This document shows positions 1-4,673 of a DNA stretch of 5,839 bases, piece by piece; the stretch's first letter is position 1; every line of letters starts with the position of its first letter. The DNA is from Acidobacteriota bacterium (GTDB taxonomy: Bacteria > Acidobacteriota > Terriglobia > Terriglobales > Acidobacteriaceae). The position numbers were made by a program, and so were the translations under genes. The stretch covers positions 1 to 5,839 of the forward strand of contig JAJZFR010000380.1 of the NCBI GenBank assembly GCA_021805265.1, read 5' to 3'. Below the pieces are notes generated by a model that did no database searches, was not told the origin of the DNA, and saw only the letters and a program-made list of their open reading frames with translations.

Positions 1-1
1 G

Positions 2-253
2 CTGCTGGAGCCGATCAACGCTCAGGACGCGGAGACCACTGTGGGGCGATTTCTGGCGCGGCGCGGCGAAGGGCTTCATCATCTCGCGCTCCGCGTGAAT
101 GACCTGGAAGCGGTGGTTGCCAGGCTCCGGGCGAGCGGAATTCGACTGGTCTCGGAACAGGTCCGGATTGGCGCGGGCGGGCATCGGTACGTGTTTGTGC
201 ATCCGGCGAGCGCCCATGGCGTACTGCTCGAGCTGGTGGAGGAGATGGCTTGA
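2..253 (+). CDS. mce: Methylmalonyl-CoA epimerase, C-terminal part (5' end outside window)
   Basis: Glyoxalase-fold (VOC superfamily) enzyme that interconverts the (R) and (S) epimers of methylmalonyl-CoA in propionyl-CoA metabolism; cytosolic. The frame is open from base 2, giving 83 visible residues that end at TGA 251-253, so the true start lies upstream. Seen: an LLEP strand, then GRFLARRGEGLHHLAL, which is the family hallmark with the metal-binding His, then IGAGGHRYVFVHP and the terminal GVLLELVE, whose Glu matches the usual last metal ligand. A GTG at 41 is in frame, but the matching residues upstream of it show it is not the start. The stop overlaps the tsaB start by 4 bp, so this gene probably heads or sits inside the same operon. 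A generic VOC protein is possible, but the GLHH and HP...G(V)LLELVE pattern favours the epimerase. Confidence 0.85.
   Translation: MLEPINAQDAETTVGRFLARRGEGLHHLALRVNDLEAVVARLRASGIRLVSEQVRIGAGGHRYVFVHPASAHGVLLELVEEMA
238..244 (+). promoter_or_regulatory. Shine-Dalgarno sequence selecting the TTG start of tsaB
   Basis: GGAGGAG lies at 238-244 inside the last codons of the epimerase gene, 5 nt before the TTG at 250. This is a near-ideal ribosome binding site. It favours TTG 250 over the later in-frame TTG codons (262, 274, 286, 298) and ATG 334, none of which has a comparable site in front. Confidence 0.7.
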
Positions 254-297
254 ACACGAGCTTGAACACGGGCTTGAACGCGAGCTTGAACACGACC
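250..297 (+). repeat. Four tandem 12-bp repeats, each starting with an in-frame TTG
   Basis: The units are 250-261 (ttgaacacgagc), 262-273, 274-285 and 286-297. Units 2, 3 and 4 each differ from unit 1 by a single base. A fifth TTG follows at 298, where the repeat ends. Because 12 is a multiple of 3, copy-number change keeps the frame. If translated from TTG 250, the units give an N-terminal peptide of the form (M/L)-N-(T/A)-(S/G/T) repeated four times ahead of the conserved TsaB fold. Confidence 0.9.
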
Positions 298-990
298 TTG
301 GACGATAACCCGAACGGGGCAATCCTGCTTGGCATGGATACCTGTGGGGCGACCGGAACGGTTGCACTGGCCCGCGTGATTGCCGGCGAGCTGACTCTGC
401 TGGGCGCAACCGAGCTGGCTGGCAGTGCTCTGTCCGCAGGGCTGATGCCTGCGATCTTCCGTCTGCTCGAAGGATCGGCGCTGGGCGTGGCAGCGCTTGC
501 AGGGGTGGTGGTGGTGGCCGGGCCAGGCAGCTTTACCGGGATTCGCACGGGCCTCGCGACCGCAAAGGGTTTGTGTGAAGCGCGCGAACTGCCGCTGATC
601 GCGGTGTCGCGGCTCGCGGTGCTGGCGAGCGAAGCCGGAATGCCCTGCGCGGCGCTCGACGCGTATCGCGGGCAGTTGTTTCTCGGTATGGAAGCCCGCG
701 ACGGCTGGCGCGAGCAACTGGCGACGGCGGGAGATTTTTCTGTAACCGAGGCTTCGCTGAGGCTGCCGGGCGCGGTCGCGGTCTGTGAGGAGTCGGTGGC
801 GCAATTGCTCGAGACGGTGGTGGATGGGGTAGTAATCGAGCGGGTTCCGCAGCCAGGGGCCGAGCAGGCGCTGCGGTTTGCGCTGCGGCGCTGGATGGCC
901 GGGGAATTGGACGACGTGGCGGCGCTCGATGGCCACTACCTGCGCGGAGCGGACGCTCGCCTGATGGCGCAGCAGCGAGCTGGCGCGTGA
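250..990 (+). CDS. tsaB: tRNA threonylcarbamoyladenosine (t6A37) biosynthesis protein TsaB
   Basis: TsaB (YeaZ) is the ASKHA-fold partner of TsaD. With TsaC and TsaE it forms the cytosolic machinery that puts t6A at position 37 of ANN-decoding tRNAs. TsaB is structural and binds no substrate itself. The product is 246 aa, close to the usual size of about 220-240. Seen: the first ASKHA strand ILLGMDTCGATGTVAL (residues 25-40), the TsaB hallmark GPGSFTGIRTGLATAKGL (91-108), DAYRGQLFLGME (137-148) and a closing HYLRGADARL (229-238). The first about 24 residues are the 12-bp-repeat peptide and match nothing in the family. TTG 250 is chosen for its SD at 238-244 and its TTGA overlap with the epimerase stop. 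TTG 298 or ATG 334 would still leave the whole conserved domain. The His often found before the first helix (as in ..HTQRILP in E. coli) is replaced by a SALSAGLMP segment. Confidence 0.92.
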   Translation: MNTSLNTGLNASLNTTLDDNPNGAILLGMDTCGATGTVALARVIAGELTLLGATELAGSALSAGLMPAIFRLLEGSALGVAALAGVVVVAGPGSFTGIRTGLATAKGLCEARELPLIAVSRLAVLASEAGMPCAALDAYRGQLFLGMEARDGWREQLATAGDFSVTEASLRLPGAVAVCEESVAQLLETVVDGVVIERVPQPGAEQALRFALRRWMAGELDDVAALDGHYLRGADARLMAQQRAGA

Positions 991-1454
991 AAGTGGAATG
1001 GCGAACGCGCCCGATGGAAGCCAGCGACGTGGACCCGGTGATCGAGATCAGCGCGGGTCTGGCCGAGGCTCCGCGCTGGCCGCGCGCGGCGTGGGAGCGC
1101 GTGGTCAGCGGTGAGGCTCCGCTGAGGATCGCGCTGGTCGCCGAGCGCGATGGGGCCGTCGTAGGATTTGCCGTGGCGGCTCTGGTGGCCGGCCAGGCCG
1201 AGATCGAGTCGATTGCCGTCAATGCCTCGGCGCAGCGGGCGGGGATTGGACGAGGATTGATGCGCGACCTGACCTGCCAGCTACAACGGCTGGGCATTCA
1301 AGCCCTCATGCTGGAAGTCAGGGCCTCGAATGAGGCTGCTTTGCGGCTGTATCGGGGCATGGGATTCACCGAGACCGGAAGACGGGCCGACTACTACGCC
1401 CAGCCCGTCGAGGATGCGGTGCAGATGCAGCTTTCTCCCCTCGCGCAGGAGTAG
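987..1454 (+). CDS. rimI: Ribosomal protein S18-alanine N-acetyltransferase RimI-like GNAT
   Basis: GNAT-fold enzyme that transfers acetyl from acetyl-CoA to the N-terminal amino group of a protein, ribosomal protein S18 in E. coli. 155 aa, the usual RimI length. Seen: N-terminal PMEASDVDPVIEI, the acetyl-CoA pyrophosphate loop Q83-R-A-G-I-G88, then LEVRASNEAALRLYRGMGF with E110 and Y122 at the positions of E. coli E103 and Y115 (general base and acid), and a C-terminal RRADYY...EDAVQMQLSP as in RimI. The start GTG 987 overlaps the tsaB stop (GTGA) and has only a weak SD, so translational coupling is likely. The tsaB-rimI pairing is common and supports RimI over a generic GNAT. The true acceptor protein cannot be read from sequence. 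Confidence 0.88.
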   Translation: MKVEWRTRPMEASDVDPVIEISAGLAEAPRWPRAAWERVVSGEAPLRIALVAERDGAVVGFAVAALVAGQAEIESIAVNASAQRAGIGRGLMRDLTCQLQRLGIQALMLEVRASNEAALRLYRGMGFTETGRRADYYAQPVEDAVQMQLSPLAQE

Positions 1455-1504
1455 CGCGGAAGCGGGTTTTCCACAGCGTTGTCCTCCGGCCCAACGGTTG
1501 CCGC

Positions 1505-1534
1505 TTGAAAATGGGCGCATGATGGGCGTATACA
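1505..1534 (+). promoter_or_regulatory. Candidate sigma70-type promoter ahead of the palindromic element and DUF465 gene
   Basis: TTGAAA at 1505-1510 (5 of 6 to TTGACA), an 18-bp spacer and TATACA at 1529-1534 (4 of 6 to TATAAT). It stands in a non-coding gap in otherwise GC-rich DNA, and a start site near 1541 would fall just before the palindromic element. It is a prediction from consensus only. Confidence 0.45.
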
Positions 1535-1585
1535 GGATTGTTCGAGCGTGTTTCATAAATCAGAAATCGCCGGAAACGCCCAGGA

Positions 1586-1612
1586 TGAGACCCGCAATCA
1601 AAGCGGGTCTCA
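1586..1612. other. Perfect 10-bp stem-loop inside the palindromic element
   Basis: TGAGACCCGC (1586-1595) pairs perfectly with GCGGGTCTCA (1603-1612) around the 7-nt loop AATCAAA. The stem is GC-rich and stable, but the following bases (GGAAATCC) are not a U-tract, so it could pause or protect RNA rather than end transcription by itself. Confidence 0.8.
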
Positions 1613-1621
1613 GGAAATCCA

Positions 1622-1636
1622 CCGAAGCCACTTCGG
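1622..1636. other. Small 6-bp hairpin inside the palindromic element
   Basis: CCGAAG (1622-1627) and CTTCGG (1631-1636) form a 6-bp stem around the 3-nt loop CCA. With the 1586-1612 hairpin and the outer 1544-1557/1641-1654 stem it makes a possible three-way branched fold. Confidence 0.6.
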
Positions 1637-1691
1637 CATCTATGAAACACGCTCTCGCAAACTGAAGATCTACGTACCAGCGAGGTGAACC

Positions 1692-1901
1692 ATGGCGGAG
1701 CTACTCGAAGAAAACCCGGGCGCTGAGATTGAACGGCTGGCGGCCGAGCATCGGCGGTATTCGCAGCGCCTGGAAGAGTTGATGTCCAAACCCTACCTCT
1801 CAGCCGAGGAGCAGTTGGAGGAGGTGCGGATGAAGAAGCTGAAGCTGCACGCGAAAGACCTGATCTCGGCGCTGGAACATCGCGCTGCCGCAATGGCCTG
1901 A
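1692..1901 (+). CDS. Small DUF465 / YdcH-like coiled-coil protein
   Basis: A 69-residue charged, helical protein. Seen: EHRRYSQRLEELMSKPYLSAEE (residues 19-40) followed by a Lys/Glu-rich helix (EEVRMKKLKLHAKDLISALEH). This matches the pattern of the DUF465/YdcH family (PF04325): a helix with xHRxxxxRLxxL, a short turn, then a xxxxLKxxKLxLKDxI helix. The family's function is not known. There is no signal peptide or membrane segment, so it is probably cytosolic. ATG 1692 has a good SD, GAGGTGA at 1682-1688. It is a single gene between two operons, probably transcribed from the 1505-1534 promoter through the palindromic element. An unrelated short coiled-coil protein is the alternative. Confidence 0.8.
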   Translation: MAELLEENPGAEIERLAAEHRRYSQRLEELMSKPYLSAEEQLEEVRMKKLKLHAKDLISALEHRAAAMA

Positions 1902-1965
1902 GGCACAGGTCGGGTACCGATTGCGGACGCGCATAAAAACAGAAGCCGATGCCCGGCAGGATGCG

Positions 1966-1993
1966 CTGCCAGTGGGTTGGTGCGCCGTATAAT
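1966..1993 (+). promoter_or_regulatory. Candidate sigma70-type promoter of the psd-pssA operon
   Basis: A perfect TATAAT at 1988-1993 preceded, after a 16-bp spacer, by CTGCCA at 1966-1971 (4 of 6 to TTGACA). Transcription would begin near 2000, leaving a short leader with GGAG at 2005-2008 and ATG at 2012. Such an AT-rich hexamer is rare in this GC-rich region and lies directly before the lipid operon. Confidence 0.6.
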
Positions 1994-2011
1994 CGTCTGG
2001 GACTGGAGCAC

Positions 2012-2662
2012 ATGGTTAGAGACGGTTATTTTTACGGGGCGGGATTTCTGGCGGCAGCGGCCGCGCTCGAGTGGTGGACACGAAGCTGGCCGCTCGCTCT
2101 TGTTGCAGTGTTGCTGGCGGCGTTTTTTCTCTGGTTCTTTCGCGATCCGGAGCGGCAAATCCCGACCGACCCAGGGCTGATTGTCTCCCCCGGCGACGGC
2201 GTGGTGACTGAGACCATCCGGCTCTCGACGCCAGCGGGCGAGCGCCAGCGCATCAGCATCTTTCTCAGCGTCTTCAACGTCCATGTGAATCGCTCGCCGA
2301 TTGCGGGCACCATCACCGCTGTTCACTACCAGAAGGGGCTTTACCTGAACGCGATGAACCCCGCCTCTGCGGAGCAGAACGAACAGAACAGCGTGACCGT
2401 GCGCGGCGAGGACGGCTGCGAAATTACCTTCAAACAGATTGCCGGATTGCTGGCGCGGCGGATCGTGTTTCACCCGTGCGCGGGCGACCGCATCGAGCGC
2501 GGCCAGCGCGTGGGGCTGATCAAGTTTGGCTCGCGCGTGGACGTGATTTTGCCCGCCGAGGCGGAGATGCGGGTGACGGTGGGTACGCGCGTCGCTGGCG
2601 GCAGCACGGTGCTGGCTGCGATGCTGGCCACTGGAAACGCCCCCGCCGGAGCGCGTTCGTGA
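2012..2662 (+). CDS. psd: Phosphatidylserine decarboxylase proenzyme (short, archaeal-type)
   Basis: Pyruvoyl enzyme of the inner membrane that decarboxylates phosphatidylserine to phosphatidylethanolamine. From ATG 2012 the product is 216 aa, typical for the short class. Seen: two N-terminal hydrophobic segments (about residues 5-22 and 27-43), FFRDPER (42-48), SPGDGVV with D62, FNVHVNR with H91, and LIKFGSRVDV near the C-terminus. Self-cleavage between Gly and S174 in FGSR should give the beta chain and the pyruvoyl-capped alpha chain. D62, H91 and S174 match the Asp-His-Ser triad known for Psd self-processing. ATG 2012 is preferred because the candidate promoter would start RNA near 2000 and GGAG sits at 2005-2008. 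An upstream in-frame ATG at 1949 would add 21 residues (237 aa) that do not look like the family and has no SD. The stop overlaps the pssA start by 4 bp. Confidence 0.93.
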   Translation: MVRDGYFYGAGFLAAAAALEWWTRSWPLALVAVLLAAFFLWFFRDPERQIPTDPGLIVSPGDGVVTETIRLSTPAGERQRISIFLSVFNVHVNRSPIAGTITAVHYQKGLYLNAMNPASAEQNEQNSVTVRGEDGCEITFKQIAGLLARRIVFHPCAGDRIERGQRVGLIKFGSRVDVILPAEAEMRVTVGTRVAGGSTVLAAMLATGNAPAGARS

Positions 2663-3609
2663 ACCTGCCTCTGCGTCCTGCTCGCCCAGCCAGCCCCACA
2701 AAGCGGAGGCGGCGGCGCGGAATGTTCATCCTGCCGTCCCTCTTTACCGCGGCGGGCATTGGCGCGGGCTTCTTTGCCATCCTGCAAACCGTCGAGGCGC
2801 TGACGCCCGGTGCGGACGCCGCACAGCGGCTCGACTGGGCTGCGCTGGCCATCTGTCTCGCGATCCCCTTTGACGCGCTCGATGGACGCATTGCGCGGAT
2901 GACCAACACCACCAGCGAGTTTGGCAAGGAACTGGATTCGCTCGCCGACGCAATCACCTTCGGGGTGGCTCCCGCGCTGCTCGCGCTGGTGTGGGGCTTC
3001 CGCTTTCTGCCCGAGACCGTCAGCCCGGAGCTGGTGCGCCCGATTGTCGAGATCGGCAGTTTTGTCTGCTTTCTCTACCTTTTGTGCGGCGTGTCGCGGC
3101 TGGCCCGGTTCAACATCAGCAACGACCCGCAGCCACAGAATCCCGGACGCCATGATCGAAAGTATTTTGTCGGCATGCCGATTCCCGCTGCCGCCGGGCT
3201 GATCGCCGCGACCGTGCATTGCGTTTACGGTATCCCGATTCCTTACTGGTGGCTTTCCATCCTCTGGATCGGCATGGTGGGCCTGGCCGGATTTCTCATG
3301 GTGAGCACATGGCGCTTCTGGTCGGGCAAGGAGATCAACCTGGCGCGGACCCAGCCGTTTCAGCTCCTTGCGCTCATGGCCATCGGGGCCTTTGTGCTGA
3401 TCCGGTTCTCCCGCGGGGTGCTGTTTACCATCGCCCTCGTGTATATGTTCTCGGGAATATGGGCGCGCGCGGCGTATTCATGGTCGCGCCGACGCCGGCA
3501 GCGATCCGTCAGGCAGGGAACAGATTCTCCCGCGCTCGGCAGTCGGGCGGCGGAAAGCTCGGCGCAATGGGATGAAACAGGCACGGCAAAGGACCGGAAT
3601 TCTCCATGA
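2659..3609 (+). CDS. pssA: CDP-diacylglycerol-serine O-phosphatidyltransferase (phosphatidylserine synthase)
   Basis: Integral membrane enzyme that makes phosphatidylserine and CMP from CDP-diacylglycerol and L-serine, supplying Psd encoded just upstream. Seen: the complete CDP-alcohol phosphatidyltransferase motif D72-A-L-D75-G76-R-I-A79-R80, eight residues, G89, three residues, D93, three residues, D97. Around it are roughly eight hydrophobic segments, from GMFILPSLFTAAGIGAGFF (21-39) to VLFTIALVYMFSGIW. GTG 2659 gives 316 aa and is chosen because it overlaps the psd stop (GTGA) and has GGAG at 2648-2651, 7 nt upstream. ATG 2722 (codon 22) would drop only a basic leader with RRRRR. The last about 40 residues after the final membrane helix are a hydrophilic, Arg-rich tail of unknown role. 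The neighbour psd makes serine the likely acceptor rather than glycerol phosphate or inositol. Confidence 0.93.
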   Translation: MNLPLRPARPASPTKRRRRRGMFILPSLFTAAGIGAGFFAILQTVEALTPGADAAQRLDWAALAICLAIPFDALDGRIARMTNTTSEFGKELDSLADAITFGVAPALLALVWGFRFLPETVSPELVRPIVEIGSFVCFLYLLCGVSRLARFNISNDPQPQNPGRHDRKYFVGMPIPAAAGLIAATVHCVYGIPIPYWWLSILWIGMVGLAGFLMVSTWRFWSGKEINLARTQPFQLLALMAIGAFVLIRFSRGVLFTIALVYMFSGIWARAAYSWSRRRRQRSVRQGTDSPALGSRAAESSAQWDETGTAKDRNSP

Positions 3610-4652
3610 CCACAGCACTCACGGCACTCAGGATTGGCATTCTCGGTGCAGCATCCCCGCTCGGCAAGGAACTGAAAGAAGCGCTCTCCGAGTCGTCGCT
3701 CGCGGGGTCGCATTTTGTGCTCCTCGATTCCCAGGAAGCGCAGGGAAGACTCGAGCAGATCGGCGATGAAGCCACCGTGGTTCAGGCCGCGACCGAGGAC
3801 TCCTTCGACGGCCTCGATTTTGTGTTTTTCGCGGGCACGGCGGAGCTGACCCGGCGCTGGTGGAAGACTGCCCTCCAGGCCAGCGCAACCGTGATCGACC
3901 TCACGGCAACCCTCGATGAGGAGCCGGGCGTACTGGTGCGCAGCCCGTGGGTGGAAGCCACCCAGAAATCGCCGGACCTGCTGACCCAGGCGGTAGTTCC
4001 GGCCAACGCGGCCGCCCTCACACTGGCGCTCCTGTTCGAGGGTCTGGAACAGCGCGCCGAGGTGCGTTTCGCGTCCGCGATGGTATTGCAGCCCGTCTCG
4101 GAATACGGCGCGGAAGCGCTCGAAGAACTGCACCAGCAGACGGTTAGCCTGCTCAGTTTTCAAAGCATTCCGCAAGCGGTCTTTGACACCCAGGCGGCCT
4201 ACAACCTGGTGGCCAATTATGGCGAGTCGGCAAAGGTCAATCTGGCCGATTCAGAGGCGCGGATTCAACGGCATTTTGCCGCTCTCCAGGACGGCCGGAG
4301 TGTGCCGCTGCGGTTACAGGTTATCCATGCGCCGGTCTTTCACGGCCTCTGCTGCGCGATCTGCATCGAGCTGGCCGCGCCGATTCCGCTTGCCCTGCTC
4401 GAGGACGCGATGAGCGGCGAGCATCTGGACCTGGTGATGGAGGCAACAGATTCGCCGTCCAATCTATCCGCCATTGGCGAGGATGACGTGCTGGTCTGGA
4501 TCAAGCCGGAGCCGGCGGTTTCTCGCCTGACCGGGGAGACCAGCCGCTTCTGGCTATGGGCGGCGAGCGACAACCTGCGCCTCGCGGCCCGCAACGCGGT
4601 CGATTGCGCGCTCGATCTGCGCCGACTGCGCCCGCGCGGAACCGTCCAGTAG
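3606..4652 (+). CDS. Aspartate-semialdehyde dehydrogenase-like protein lacking the catalytic Cys (USG-1-like)
   Basis: 348 aa with the two-domain fold of aspartate-semialdehyde dehydrogenase (ASADH). Seen: a nucleotide-binding GILGAASPLGKEL (residues 11-23), DFVFFAG (71-77), AMVLQPVSEYGAEALEELHQQT (158-179; quoted here only by position of V164-S165 and G168), PVFHGL (243-248) and the C-terminal FWLWAASDNLRLAARNAV (315-332). Genuine ASADH has a PNC(T/S)T active-site loop. Here the loop reads PANAAAL, so Asn134 stays but Cys becomes Ala135. The active-site GHS motif is GLC (247-249), so the His is Leu. Catalysis of the usual reaction is therefore unlikely. E. coli USG-1 is a known ASADH homologue also without the Cys; its function is unclear. 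ATG 3606 overlaps the pssA stop (ATGA), with AAAGGA at 3588-3593 at rather long spacing. It is the third gene of the psd-pssA operon, but no role in lipid synthesis can be read from it. Confidence 0.8.
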   Translation: MTTALTALRIGILGAASPLGKELKEALSESSLAGSHFVLLDSQEAQGRLEQIGDEATVVQAATEDSFDGLDFVFFAGTAELTRRWWKTALQASATVIDLTATLDEEPGVLVRSPWVEATQKSPDLLTQAVVPANAAALTLALLFEGLEQRAEVRFASAMVLQPVSEYGAEALEELHQQTVSLLSFQSIPQAVFDTQAAYNLVANYGESAKVNLADSEARIQRHFAALQDGRSVPLRLQVIHAPVFHGLCCAICIELAAPIPLALLEDAMSGEHLDLVMEATDSPSNLSAIGEDDVLVWIKPEPAVSRLTGETSRFWLWAASDNLRLAARNAVDCALDLRRLRPRGTVQ

Positions 4653-4673
4653 TCCTGCTTCGGCCCGGTAATC

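Larger units (their letters stand above)
1544..1654. repeat. 111-bp palindromic element with terminal inverted repeats (MITE-like or structured leader)
   Basis: The ends are a perfect 14-bp inverted repeat, GAGCGTGTTTCATA at 1544-1557 and TATGAAACACGCTC at 1641-1654, extendable to 17 bp with one mismatch. Inside are a perfect 10-bp hairpin (1586-1612) and a 6-bp hairpin (1622-1636). The two inner flanks also share an imperfect direct repeat (CAGAAATC near 1561 and CAGGAAATC near 1611). It has no convincing ORF and no T-run after any stem, so it is not a standard intrinsic terminator. Either a non-autonomous mobile element (MITE/REP class) or a branched RNA in the leader of the next gene fits. 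No clear target-site duplication is seen; only a TC dinucleotide flanks both ends. Confidence 0.7.

Noticed and set aside
250..297. CRISPR-like direct repeats
   Set aside because: The units are 12 bp, contiguous without spacers, and in frame inside tsaB; they are a tandem coding repeat.
79..1297. Long minus-strand open frames (79-936 and 533-1297) opposite tsaB and rimI
   Set aside because: They are low-complexity, Arg/Pro/Ala-rich shadows of high-GC coding DNA. The plus-strand products have clear family motifs over the same bases.
1455..1504. Terminator directly after rimI (GGAA/TTCC around 1458-1476)
   Set aside because: The stem is only 4 bp with no proper U-tract; this is no better than chance.
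1586..1612. Intrinsic terminator of the tsaB-rimI operon
   Set aside because: The stem is strong, but no T-run follows it on either strand and it lies about 130 bp past rimI, downstream of a likely promoter.
1330..1665. Plus-strand open frame of 111 codons running from rimI into the gap
   Set aside because: It is out of frame with rimI, has no SD-supported start or domain, and its second half is the palindromic element.
1793..4175. Minus-strand open frames of 249-302 codons opposite psd, pssA and the dehydrogenase homologue
   Set aside because: They have no recognisable domain, are Arg/His-rich, and cover genes whose plus-strand motifs are complete; they are shadows.
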